A DNA stretch of 49,995 bases, from the IMG/VR virus record IMGVR_UViG_3300048930_000674, positions 1 through 49,995 of that record; one strand, given 5' to 3'. The notes beneath the pieces were generated by a model. That model did not search any database. It saw only the letters and a list, made by a program, of their open reading frames with translations, and was not told where the DNA came from. The position numbers and the translations under genes are program-made. Source of the stretch: a virus. Positions 39,049 to 46,293 of the stretch are shown here, one piece after another (the first letter of the stretch is position 1; each line of letters begins with the position of its first letter).

Positions 39049-39255
39049 TCACCTGTCCTCGGGTGGCAGCACGGCCGGTTCGGGCCCGTTGGTGTCCTCC
39101 GGTTCGTCGGGCAGATCGACCGTGATGCACAGCCCGACGAAGCCGTCGTCGCTGACGATCGACGACTCGATCTCCACGGTGCGCCCGTCGTCGAGCTCGT
39201 GGCGCTCGATCTCGAGCGAGTGCAGTCGCGGCGCGCGGCGGGGCTTCTTCGGCAT
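39049..39255 (-). CDS. Third antisense small protein
   Basis: A 68-residue protein with GGAG 6 nt before ATG. It contains LEIERHELDDGRTVEIESSI and GLCITVDLPDEPED, which resembles the VDFTIRLPNDPG segment of the 38158 product. It may be a distant relative. Function unknown. Confidence 0.62.
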   Translation of the reverse strand: MPKKPRRAPRLHSLEIERHELDDGRTVEIESSIVSDDGFVGLCITVDLPDEPEDTNGPEPAVLPPEDR

Positions 39256-39397
39256 GACGTTCTCCGTGGTTGGGCGCGGCGCCCGCCGCGCGAGCTGCGA
39301 CTCGATTCCCGCAAGGCCCGGGTGAGGTCGCGCAGTCGAGCAAGGGTCGGGGCCACCACCCCCCGGAAGAAGAACCTGCCGCCGCGCGAATCACCTC
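39256..39397. other. Short non-coding stretch with GC hairpin
   Basis: An 8-bp stem GCGCGGCG / CGCCGCGC with a 2-nt loop lies at 39274-39291 without a T tract. No gene or promoter is evident. Confidence 0.4.
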
Positions 39398-39652
39398 ATG
39401 TACCTACCAGACGATATGTCCCGCAACGCATCGAGCGATCCAGCCGGAAAGCTCACCGCCCGCCTCGACATCCCCGTGAGCGAGTCGCTCAAGGAGTCGC
39501 TCAGCGCGCTGGCGATCGTGAGCGGCTACGGCTCAACGGGCGAGTACCTGCGGGCGGTTCTGACCGCCCACGTGCATGGCCATCTCGCGACCGCCCAGGC
39601 AGCGTACCGGCGCAGCGGCCCAGCCGCGATGGGACGAAAGGACGGCGAATGA
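39398..39652 (+). CDS. Ribbon-helix-helix-like DNA-binding protein
   Basis: An 84-residue protein; ATG 39398 or 39416 (MSRNASS) could be the start, neither with a strong ribosome site. KLTARLDIPVSESLKESLSA followed by VSGYGSTGEYLRAVLTAH is the Arc/CopG strand-helix-helix pattern. It ends ATGA into the next micro-ORF. Probably an early regulator; target unknown. Confidence 0.7.
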   Translation: MYLPDDMSRNASSDPAGKLTARLDIPVSESLKESLSALAIVSGYGSTGEYLRAVLTAHVHGHLATAQAAYRRSGPAAMGRKDGE

Positions 39653-39732
39653 GCCCGACCCCTTCGTCATGGTCATACGGCCACGGCTGCACGGCCACGT
39701 GTCGGCGCACCGGATGCGCAGCGAGCCGATGA
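39649..39732 (+). CDS. 27-residue micro-protein with ATGA junctions on both sides
   Basis: ATG 39649 overlaps the stop of the ribbon-helix-helix gene and its TGA (39730-39732) overlaps the next ATG (39729). The peptide (MSPTPSSWSYGHGCTATCRR plus TGCAASR) has three Cys and a His in CTATC...C spacing. The double overlap is the main evidence that it is translated. Confidence 0.5.
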   Translation: MSPTPSSWSYGHGCTATCRRTGCAASR

Positions 39733-39980
39733 GCGCCCTGCAGCAGCTCCTTGACGTACGCGCTGCGCTCGCCGCGCACGAGCGCATGGCGGCCGGGCGG
39801 GTGTACGTGCACCTGGCTGACGACGCCGAGCGCGCGGCGCGACCGGTTCGGCCCATCGATGCGGACGAGCACGATGCACGCGCCAAGGAGCGCGAGCGGG
39901 GAGCCCGCCGGCGCGCTGCACTGCGATCGCGTCAGCAGACCCACGCGCTGCGCGTGAAGCTCGGCATGGCGGGGGTGTGA
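39729..39980 (+). CDS. Hypothetical basic early protein
   Basis: An 83-residue protein. ATG 39729 is chosen because it overlaps the micro-ORF stop (ATGA); an upstream ATG at 39669 has no ribosome site. It contains LQQLLDVRAALAAHERMAAG and a strongly basic C-terminus (ARAKERERGARRRAALRSRQ). Possibly nucleic-acid binding. Confidence 0.62.
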   Translation: MSALQQLLDVRAALAAHERMAAGRVYVHLADDAERAARPVRPIDADEHDARAKERERGARRRAALRSRQQTHALRVKLGMAGV

Positions 39981-40210
39981 TGTCCACCGTCTACGGCACG
40001 CCCGTCCTGACCCCGGCGCAGTCGGTCGCAGGCCGCATCGCCCACCTGTTCGAGAAGCACGCGGACCTGCAGCGCATCGTCGTGTGGCGCGGCGGGCGTG
40101 ACCGGATCTTCGTGCAGCCGTTCCGCGAGCAGCGGCTCGGGGCGCACCTGATCGGCGTCTACACCCGCGAGGTCCGGATCGTCGATCTGATCGAGGACTT
40201 GGCCAAGTGA
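39980..40210 (+). CDS. Hypothetical early protein
   Basis: A 76-residue protein starting ATG 39980 (TGATG junction; GTG 39977 is an alternative). It has AGRIAHLFEKHADLQRIVVW and VYTREVRIVDLIEDLAK, an alpha/beta fold of small phage proteins. No function assigned. Confidence 0.65.
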   Translation: MSTVYGTPVLTPAQSVAGRIAHLFEKHADLQRIVVWRGGRDRIFVQPFREQRLGAHLIGVYTREVRIVDLIEDLAK

Positions 40211-40425
40211 ATCCCGACGCACGCGCCGCCCACGAGCGTCTGGCAGCGCTCCCGCGGACCGTTCACCGACGCGAGCCGCAAGAGCAGCACCCCGGATCCT
40301 TCGTCGGCCACCCGATCGAGGGGCGTCGCCCCGGCCGGCCTGCAGCGGTCCAGCACCCGCCACCGACCAGGTCGCGGACATCGATGAGTAGAGCGAGGAG
40401 GGACTGCCGATGCCTACGCGCGTGA
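40207..40425 (+). CDS. Hypothetical early protein upstream of the replication gene
   Basis: A 72-residue frame with GTG start overlapping the previous stop (GTGA). It is rich in Arg, Pro and His with little secondary structure. Its last 16 bp overlap the replication gene start. The overlap geometry supports translation, the composition does not add support. Confidence 0.45.
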   Translation: MNPDARAAHERLAALPRTVHRREPQEQHPGSFVGHPIEGRRPGRPAAVQHPPPTRSRTSMSRARRDCRCLRA

Positions 40426-41492
40426 TTCGCGAGGGAATGCTGACGAGCGAGCGCGTGGACTCGCTCTCTGAACTGGCCGAGCTCTTCTACCGCCGCCTGC
40501 AGCAGGTCGTCGACGACCACGGTCGGTACTTCGCTCACCCGACGCACCTGCGCACCAACTGCTTCCCCGCGCGGATGGACCGCTACACCGACCTCCAGGT
40601 GCTCGGCTGGCGGCGGGAGTGCGAGGCCGTAGGGCTCGTCAGGGTGTACCAGGTGGGCCGGCTCGAGTACCTGGAACTGGCCGACTTCCGGCAGCAGATC
40701 AAGTCGAAGTCGAAGTTCCCGGACCCCGTAGACGGCCGACCGGTGTGCCCCCCGACACCTCCGTGTCCGACTGTCGAAGGGGCCGACTCACCCCCCGTAC
40801 ACGACCCGTACACGGACCGTGCACGGACCGTACACGACCCGTGCACGCTAGTCGTAGGCGAAGGCGAAGGCGAAGGCGGAGGCGCCGCGCGTGCGCACGC
40901 GTGTGATCCCGCGCCTGCGCACGCACGCGAGGAGCCGCCGCCGCCGCTGCCGCCGCCGCCGAAACTTGGACCTGACCCGCTCGAGCGGACCGGCGTGACC
41001 GTGCCGCTCGATCCGATCGACCCGGACCGCGTGGTGCCGATCCGCGCTGCCGAGCGCTTCGACCCCGGGGAGCCGACCCGGGAGGGGGTGATCGCGGCGT
41101 GGCTGATCGACCGCGAGCGGGCTGCGGGTCGCCAGACGCGGGGGCTGTCGGCGATGAACCCGCGGCTGCGGAGGTGGGTCGAGGACGGCGTGACGGACGG
41201 CGAGATCGCCGAGGCCTACCGGCTCGCGGTCGAGGCCCGGCTGGCGCAGGCGGACGGTTCGCCGCTGTCGATCGGGTTCATCGACGTGAAGCTGCGCGAC
41301 CTGCGGGCGAAGGCCGCAAGGCCAACGGAACGTCTGCCGGCGCGCCCCGGGCCATCGCCGTGGGAGCGCGATACGCGATCGATGCTCGACGAGGCCGATC
41401 GCATCGGGCTGAAGGTCAACGGGCAGTGGACCGCCGACGACCTGCGTTGGCACATCCGGCAGCGCCATCGGGCGCAGGGGAGAGCCGCATGA
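40410..41492 (+). CDS. Replication initiator (lambda O-like) carrying the origin
   Basis: A 360-residue protein with a strong GGAGGG ribosome site. Residues about 1-95 look like a winged-helix replisome organiser domain (ELAELFYRRLQQVVDDHGRY, then LQVLGWRRECEAVGLVRVYQ, then YLELADFRQQIK). A low-complexity middle (residues about 110-195, Pro/Asp/Gly/Glu) is encoded by DNA iterons. The C-terminal 150 residues include EGVIAAWLIDRERAAG and DDLRWHIRQRHRAQG, possibly contacting a host helicase or loader. As with lambda O, the protein probably binds repeats inside its own gene. Confidence 0.82.
   Translation: MPTRVIREGMLTSERVDSLSELAELFYRRLQQVVDDHGRYFAHPTHLRTNCFPARMDRYTDLQVLGWRRECEAVGLVRVYQVGRLEYLELADFRQQIKSKSKFPDPVDGRPVCPPTPPCPTVEGADSPPVHDPYTDRARTVHDPCTLVVGEGEGEGGGAARAHACDPAPAHAREEPPPPLPPPPKLGPDPLERTGVTVPLDPIDPDRVVPIRAAERFDPGEPTREGVIAAWLIDRERAAGRQTRGLSAMNPRLRRWVEDGVTDGEIAEAYRLAVEARLAQADGSPLSIGFIDVKLRDLRAKAARPTERLPARPGPSPWERDTRSMLDEADRIGLKVNGQWTADDLRWHIRQRHRAQGRAA
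40796..40901. repeat. Probable replication origin: five 11-bp iterons plus hexamer repeats and palindrome
   Basis: Five head-to-tail 11-bp units at 40796, 40807, 40818, 40829 and 40840 follow CGTRCACGRMC, the last ending CTA instead. One unit per helical turn puts all sites on one DNA face. Five hexamers of the AGGCGA type follow (40856-40885), then the perfect palindrome CGCGTGCGCACGCG (40888-40901). Iterons inside the initiator gene are the lambda-type origin arrangement. No obvious AT-rich unwinding element is next to them. Confidence 0.8.
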
Positions 41493-41971
41493 GGCGGATT
41501 GGCGACGAGATGGGCGGCATCGGCGCGAAGCGCGTCTGGCACGGGTCGCAGGAGCAGGGCGAGCAGGCCGTGCATCGGCCGGGGATGTGCAGCGCGCACG
41601 GCTGTCCGCTGCCGGGTGCGATCTCGACGGGCGGCGACTCGCCGAAGTACTGCTGGCTGCACTTCGGGGCGGGAGTCGATGCGAACGACCGGATCACGTC
41701 GTGGCTGCGACGCCGGCCTCTGGTCGTCGAGGCGCTGTGGGTCACCGAGGCGTGGTCCGAGGCGCAGATCGACGCGCTGGGCGTGCGGCTCGACGAGGCC
41801 GGGCTTGGCGACATCGCGCCTCAGATCCGCGTGCTCTCGCACGAGGGCTACGGTCGGCACGGCGAGGGGCTCTCCGTCACCCGCGACGAGCGCAAGCACC
41901 CGAAGCTCTTCATGCAGCGGGTCCGCGGGTGGGTGTCGACTCAGATCGGCGCGATCGGACGCAGCGCATGA
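41489..41971 (+). CDS. Hypothetical protein with Cys/His cluster
   Basis: A 160-residue protein, ATGA-coupled to the initiator. Residues about 33-60 (CSAHGCPLPGAIS, then YCWLHF) could bind zinc. The rest is helical, ending RKHPKLFMQRVRGWVSTQIG. Next to the replication gene, it could take part in helicase loading or DNA binding, but no family is recognised. Confidence 0.68.
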   Translation: MRRIGDEMGGIGAKRVWHGSQEQGEQAVHRPGMCSAHGCPLPGAISTGGDSPKYCWLHFGAGVDANDRITSWLRRRPLVVEALWVTEAWSEAQIDALGVRLDEAGLGDIAPQIRVLSHEGYGRHGEGLSVTRDERKHPKLFMQRVRGWVSTQIGAIGRSA

Positions 41972-42126
41972 AGCCGTCCTGCCGCCACTGCACGCATGCC
42001 GAGGGTCGGCCCGGCGTCGACTGGCGCGGCGCGGCGCTGTGGTGCCTGCGGCATCGGACACTGGTGCAGCGGCCGTGCGCCGACTTCGCCCGCGAGCCGG
42101 GCTCGGACGACGAGGGCGCGGCATGA
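41968..42126 (+). CDS. Small Cys-rich protein
   Basis: A 52-residue protein with CRHCTHA, LWCLRHR and RPCADFAREPG. The spacing is typical of small phage zinc-binding proteins that carry a C-terminal C-x-D-F/Y-x-R-E-P-G motif. ATGA overlaps on both sides. Role unknown. Confidence 0.7.
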   Translation: MKPSCRHCTHAEGRPGVDWRGAALWCLRHRTLVQRPCADFAREPGSDDEGAA

Positions 42127-42374
42127 CGCTCTGCCCCGAGTGCCAACGCGCCGAGCTGGACCCGCTGCACTGCGTGTACGGCCGCGGGCTGTGCTGCCGG
42201 GCCCGCGCGATCATGGCCACGCCGAGGGGGCTGCGCCGCCAGGCCGCCGATGCGGTGCAGACCGGCCTGTCGCCGCTCGAGCGGCACCAGGTGCGCATCC
42301 GGTGCGAGGAGCTGCTCAGGCCGACGAAGAGCGAGGCGCTTCGCGGCATGGCTGTGCAGGGCGGCGCGCAGTGA
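42123..42374 (+). CDS. Small Cys-rich early protein
   Basis: An 83-residue protein. LCPECQRAELDPLHCVYGRG followed by LCCRAR forms a probable zinc site; the C-terminal half is a basic helix (HQVRIRCEELLRP). Similar small proteins occur next to phage replication genes. Function unknown. Confidence 0.7.
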   Translation: MTLCPECQRAELDPLHCVYGRGLCCRARAIMATPRGLRRQAADAVQTGLSPLERHQVRIRCEELLRPTKSEALRGMAVQGGAQ

Positions 42375-42406
42375 GTCAGGCAAGTCCAACGACAAGGAGG
42401 GTCGAC

Positions 42407-43306
42407 ATGACGCAGAAATCCGTGGGGGTGCAAGGCCAGTCGAAGGCGCCCCGCGCGAACATCTTCGACCACGCGCAGCCGACGTTCGTCGCTAAAGGCG
42501 CGGTGGTCGTCGACAAGGTGCAGCGGTTCGGGTGGGAGACCATCGACGAGCCCGGCGAGCTGCACTGGCTCGACAAGGACACGCTGTCTGTCGATCACGA
42601 AATCTACCAGCGGCAGATCGACAACCCGGCGAAGGTCAACAAGATCGCCGGACAGTGGTCGTGGATGGCGTGCGGTGCGCTGACCGTCGCGATCCGGCAG
42701 TCCGGCACCTACTGGGTCATCGACGGGCAGAACCGGCTCGCCGCAGCCCGCAAGCGTAGCGACATCAAGACGCTACCGTGCTTGGTGTTCCTTGTGGATT
42801 CGCCCGAGGCAGAAGCTGCCGCCTTCGTGCGAATCAACAAGAACCGCCGATCGTTGTCGCGGGTCGAGATGTTCAAGGCCGAAGTGGCGATGAAGGACGA
42901 GTACGCACTGCGGCTTGTTGCAGTCCTCGAGCGGTACGGCTATCGCGTCGCGGTTGGCGGCAACAGGCGCGCGTTGCAGTGCGTCGACTGCCTGCTCAGA
43001 CTGCTGCGCGAGTCGCCCAATTCGCTGGAAGTGGTCCTCGACGTGCACAACGTCGTGCTCGACTCGGGCAAGGTGCTTACGGAGATGGTCAACGGCATGG
43101 CGTTCCTCATCGCGCAGGGCGTCGACTTCAGCAAGCCGGCGCTGCGTCGAAGGATCGCGCAGGTCGGCCACGATGCAATCCTCAAGTCGATCCGGGACAC
43201 GATGCACTTCCGGGGCGCCTCGACTCAGTCGATCTACGCAGAAGGCATCGCGCGTGCGGTCAACAAGGGGTTGCGCAACGACTTGATCGTACTGGACGCC
43301 GGTTGA
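42407..43306 (+). CDS. ParB-like nuclease-fold protein (DUF6551-like)
   Basis: A 299-residue protein with GGAGG 6 nt before ATG. After a short N-terminal region, LSVDHEIYQRQIDNPAKVNK leads to WVIDGQNRLAAARKR, the GxxR-type box of ParB-like domains. The C-terminal half is helical with no typical ParB HTH. There is no parA neighbour. It may be a DNA-binding or nuclease protein in replication or host takeover; partitioning is not suggested because the phage has an integrase. Confidence 0.78.
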   Translation: MTQKSVGVQGQSKAPRANIFDHAQPTFVAKGAVVVDKVQRFGWETIDEPGELHWLDKDTLSVDHEIYQRQIDNPAKVNKIAGQWSWMACGALTVAIRQSGTYWVIDGQNRLAAARKRSDIKTLPCLVFLVDSPEAEAAAFVRINKNRRSLSRVEMFKAEVAMKDEYALRLVAVLERYGYRVAVGGNRRALQCVDCLLRLLRESPNSLEVVLDVHNVVLDSGKVLTEMVNGMAFLIAQGVDFSKPALRRRIAQVGHDAILKSIRDTMHFRGASTQSIYAEGIARAVNKGLRNDLIVLDAG

Positions 43307-43416
43307 TGCTGACCAAAGTGCTCCGACGTTTTGGCCGCGAGCGTGTCGCTGCGGCGCTCGCCTACGCCGAGGAATGCCTCGGGCGCTTGCGCAACCAGCC
43401 GAAGGGCCGGACATGA
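43306..43416 (+). CDS. 36-residue basic micro-protein
   Basis: ATG 43306 shares a base with the preceding stop (TGATG), and the stop overlaps the RusA start (ATGA). The peptide MLTKVLRRFGRERVAAALAY then AEECLGRLRNQPKGRT is a basic amphipathic helix. The two coupled junctions make translation likely; role unknown. Confidence 0.55.
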   Translation: MLTKVLRRFGRERVAAALAYAEECLGRLRNQPKGRT

Positions 43417-43907
43417 CCACGATCGCATTCACCGTGCCAGGGGTTCCGGTCGCGAAAGGCCGTCCGATCGTCAGCACCCTGCGCGGCCGGCCGATGATGC
43501 GCACGCCGGCACGCACGGCGCGCTACGAGTCGCAGGTGGCGCTGTTCGCGTCGCAGGCGATGGCGGGCCGCGCGCCGGTCACGTGCGCGGTGATCGTGCA
43601 CATGGTCGCGGTGTTTCCGGTCGCGCCGTCGTGGCCGAAGCGCCGGCAGCGAGCGGCACTCGCCGGCGAGATCCGGCCGACCTGCCGACCGGACCTTGAC
43701 AACGTCGCGAAGGCTGTCGGCGACGGCTGCAACGGCATCGCGTGGGCCGACGACAGCCAGATCGTCGAGCTGCGCACCGAGAAGCGTTACGGCGAGGTAC
43801 CCGGCCTGCACGTGACGGTCTCGTGGGCGGGTGGAGAGTCCGATGTGCCGCCGCAGGGTGACCCCGCCACCGTGCAACTGTTGGACCCCGAGGACGTCTT
43901 CGCATGA
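43413..43907 (+). CDS. rusA: RusA-family Holliday junction resolvase
   Basis: A 164-residue protein. MTTIAFTVPGVPVAKGRP is the RusA opening. The catalytic core RPDLDNVAKAVGDGCNGIAW followed by ADDSQIVEL places Asp94, Asp96 and Asp113 as metal ligands. It resolves recombination junctions or branched replication intermediates before packaging. Coupled by ATGA to both neighbours. Confidence 0.93.
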   Translation: MTTIAFTVPGVPVAKGRPIVSTLRGRPMMRTPARTARYESQVALFASQAMAGRAPVTCAVIVHMVAVFPVAPSWPKRRQRAALAGEIRPTCRPDLDNVAKAVGDGCNGIAWADDSQIVELRTEKRYGEVPGLHVTVSWAGGESDVPPQGDPATVQLLDPEDVFA

Positions 43908-44077
43908 CCCGTCGATCGCATCGCTTCGCGTTCTCCGCCAGACACTCCGCCGCGGTGAACGCCCTGTACCTCAAGCAGCTCGCCGACGGCCTCGTCGAAG
44001 GGCCGTTCCCGGGAAGACCGCAGCGCCTGGGTCTTGCGGTTCGGCTGGCGCTGCGCGCGTGGAGGGCGTACCGATGA
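43904..44077 (+). CDS. Small basic protein downstream of rusA
   Basis: A 57-residue protein, ATG 43904 overlapping the rusA stop and TGA 44075-44077 overlapping the next ATG. It is basic and helical (HSAAVNALYLKQLADGLVEG, then RLALRAWRAYR). No family recognised. Confidence 0.65.
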   Translation: MTRRSHRFAFSARHSAAVNALYLKQLADGLVEGPFPGRPQRLGLAVRLALRAWRAYR

Positions 44078-44289
44078 TCCGCGGAGTCCCCACCGGCGAT
44101 CCCCGGGTCGCGACGTTCGTGCTCACGGTCCGCGAGCGCTGCGCCGGCCGCGCCAGCCACGACCGGCCGCTCTACGACATCGCCGACAGCCTTCGCGCGG
44201 AATGGCGCCGGCGCGGCGAACTCGTGAATCTCGCGCCGTCCGACGAGGAACTGATCGAGCGCGAGATCCGGCGGTGCACCGGGACCTGA
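44074..44289 (+). CDS. Hypothetical early protein before mor
   Basis: A 71-residue protein (PRVATFVLTVRERCAGRASH, then LYDIADSLRAEWRRRGE, ending LIEREIRRCTG). ATGA-coupled to the previous gene and 2 bp before mor. Unknown function. Confidence 0.65.
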   Translation: MIRGVPTGDPRVATFVLTVRERCAGRASHDRPLYDIADSLRAEWRRRGELVNLAPSDEELIEREIRRCTGT

Positions 44290-44291
44290 CG

Positions 44292-44693
44292 ATGAGCGCG
44301 ATGCTCGAGGAGCTGACGCTGGTCATCGGTCACGCCGCCACGCGCCGCCTGGTCGAGGTCTACGGCGGGCGCAACATCTTCCCGCCGATGCTCGGCGCTA
44401 CCGGCGCACGCTGGAACCAGGTGCGCGAGATCGTCGGCGAGGCCGCGGCCGACGCACTGTGCCGGCGCTACTGCGGCACACGGCTCTACATCCCGCTCAA
44501 CGTCGCCGCCAGGCGCGCGTGGCAGGAACGCGAGATCGTACGGCTCTCCGCCGAAGGACTCTCGGACGACGAGATCGCCGACAAGATCGCGGTGATGATC
44601 CGCCCGACGGCGAGCTGGGTCGCACGTGTGCGCCGGCGGGCGACAAGGGAGGCAGAAAGCGCCGCGTCCACGACTGTCGTGATGGACTTGTGA
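44292..44693 (+). CDS. Mor-family transcriptional activator (late gene switch)
   Basis: A 133-residue protein. MLEELTLVIGHAATRRLVEV followed by YGGRNIFPP, then GEAAADALCRRYCGTRLYIP and a C-terminal HTH (REIVRLSAEGLSDDEIADKI) match the Mor/C activator family of phage Mu. Mu Mor binds a dyad at about -51 to -36 of its promoter and recruits RNA polymerase without a -35 box. Three elements with that geometry lie at 6712, 10573 and 46241. It is the last regulatory gene of the rightward early operon, just before terminase. Confidence 0.85.
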   Translation: MSAMLEELTLVIGHAATRRLVEVYGGRNIFPPMLGATGARWNQVREIVGEAAADALCRRYCGTRLYIPLNVAARRAWQEREIVRLSAEGLSDDEIADKIAVMIRPTASWVARVRRRATREAESAASTTVVMDL

Positions 44694-44694
44694 C

Positions 44695-44997
44695 ATGGGT
44701 ATACCGAGAACAGCATTCCAGCCCGGACACGTGAAGGTCGGCGGGCGCAAGAAGGGCACGCCGAACAAGGCGACGGCCGACATCAAGGCGCTTGCCCGGG
44801 TCCACGGGCCCGAGGCGGTCGAGAAGCTCGTCGAGCTGATGCGCACCGGCCCCGAGAAGGTGAGGCTCGCGGCGGCCCGCGAGCTCCTGGACCGCGGTTA
44901 CGGCAAGCCGACACAGGCGGTCGAGGTCTCGGGCCACGAGGGCGGGCCGCTGCTCGACTGGACCGCGCTGCTCGCCAAGCCCCCGACGCAGGAGTGA
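44695..44997 (+). CDS. Terminase small subunit-like protein
   Basis: A 100-residue protein. FQPGHVKVGGRKKGTPNKAT is the DUF5681-type opening common in phage small terminases; then a helical region (AVEKLVELMRTGPEKVRLAA, then ARELLDRGYGKP). Directly upstream of the large subunit with coupled stop/start. It probably recognises phage DNA for packaging. Confidence 0.75.
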   Translation: MGIPRTAFQPGHVKVGGRKKGTPNKATADIKALARVHGPEAVEKLVELMRTGPEKVRLAAARELLDRGYGKPTQAVEVSGHEGGPLLDWTALLAKPPTQE

Positions 44998-46226
44998 TGC
45001 TGCACGCCGGGCAGCAGTCGATCCTGAGGTCGGCCGGGAGGTTCAACGCCGTCGCCTGCGGCCGCCGCTTCGGCAAGACGACCCTCGGCGTGGCGATCGC
45101 CGCCCACGGCGCACCGCATTCGCCAGGTGGGCTGCTCTCTGGGTACTCCGTCGGATGGTTCGCCCCGACGTACCGTCTGCTGGACGAGGCATGGCGTGCG
45201 GCCCGGGGTTTCCTTCGCAACCTCGTCGTGCGCACCGATGCGCAGCAGAAGCGGCTCGAGCTCGCCACCGGCGCCGCGTTCGACTTCTGGACTCTGGAGG
45301 ACGTGGATGCCGGCAGGGGGCGGAAGTACGGGCTGGTGATCGTGGACGAGGCCGCGATGGCCCGGCACCTCGAGTCGACCTGGAATGCAGCGATCCGACC
45401 GACCCTCACCGACTACCGCGGGGCCGCCTGGTTCTTCTCGACCCCGAAGGGCCGCAACTACTTCTGGCAGCTGTACCAGCTCGGCACCGAGGACTCAGCA
45501 CAATGGCGCGCGCACCATGCGCCCACCGCGGCCAACCCGCACATCGATCCGGCTGAGATCGAGGAGGCCAGGCGCAACCTGCCCGAGAGGATCTTCGCGC
45601 AGGAGTACCTCGCCGAGTTCCTGGAGGACGGTGCCGGAGTCTTCCGGCGGGTCAGCGACGCGATAGACGACGAGCTGACCGCGATCGTCCCGGTGAGCCA
45701 TGACGACGGGTCGGGAAGCGCCTACGCGATGGGGGTGGACTGGGGGCGTCACAACGACTGGACCGTCATCACCGTGATCGAAGCCCCATCGAACCGGGTC
45801 GTCGCGTTCGATCGCTTCAACCGCATCGAGTACGCCTTCCAGATCGAACGGCTGCGGGCGCTCCATTCCCGGTTCCCGGCGGCGCAGATCGTTGCCGAGG
45901 CCAACGCCATGGGCGAACCGCTGATCGAGCAGCTGCAGCGCGCGGGGCTGCCGGTGCGCGCCTTCACCACCACCAATGCCTCGAAGGCCGCCATCATCGA
46001 GTCGCTGTCACTCGCGCTCGAGCAGGGGGAGCTGCGCATCCCCCGGATACCGGAGCTGGTACGCGAGCTGCTCGCGTTCGACCAGGAGCGGCTCGCCTCG
46101 GGCGCCGTCCGCTACGGTGCCCCGCCGGGGCAACACGACGACTGCGTGATGAGCCTCGCTCTCGCCTGGAATGCGGCCGCAGCCGCCGGTGCGCCGTCCG
46201 TCGGCTTCGCCCGGCGCCCCCGCTGA
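44997..46226 (+). CDS. terL: Terminase large subunit
   Basis: A 409-residue packaging ATPase-nuclease; ATG 44997 in TGATG with the previous stop (GTG 44994 alternative). Walker A CGRRFGKTT (residues 21-29), Walker B GLVIVDEA (112-119, Asp117-Glu118) and coupling motif FFSTPKGRN are clear. The RNase H-like nuclease shows AMGVDWG (Asp248), AEANAMG and QHDDCVMSLALA. It pumps DNA into the prohead and cuts it. Headful or cos cutting cannot be decided from the sequence alone. Confidence 0.95.
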   Translation: MLHAGQQSILRSAGRFNAVACGRRFGKTTLGVAIAAHGAPHSPGGLLSGYSVGWFAPTYRLLDEAWRAARGFLRNLVVRTDAQQKRLELATGAAFDFWTLEDVDAGRGRKYGLVIVDEAAMARHLESTWNAAIRPTLTDYRGAAWFFSTPKGRNYFWQLYQLGTEDSAQWRAHHAPTAANPHIDPAEIEEARRNLPERIFAQEYLAEFLEDGAGVFRRVSDAIDDELTAIVPVSHDDGSGSAYAMGVDWGRHNDWTVITVIEAPSNRVVAFDRFNRIEYAFQIERLRALHSRFPAAQIVAEANAMGEPLIEQLQRAGLPVRAFTTTNASKAAIIESLSLALEQGELRIPRIPELVRELLAFDQERLASGAVRYGAPPGQHDDCVMSLALAWNAAAAAGAPSVGFARRPR

Positions 46227-46240
46227 CCCGACCGCGCGCA

Positions 46241-46293
46241 GCGCACCGCCGTGCGCCTGCCGCGTGCGGCACTCGCTCGGTACAACCCTGCGG
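46241..46293 (+). promoter_or_regulatory. Putative Mor-dependent late promoter ahead of the portal
   Basis: Dyad GCGCAC-N4-GTGCGC (46241-46256), 24 nt, TACAAC (46281-46286), 7 nt, GTG 46294. The geometry is identical to the elements at 6712 and 10573. It occupies the only gap in the terminase-portal junction. Confidence 0.75.

Noticed and set aside
44621-44633. CGCAC-GT-GTGCG dyad before the small terminase as a fourth late element
   Set aside because: The dyad spacing is 2 and not 4, no TACAAC follows at 24 nt, and it lies in the mor coding sequence.
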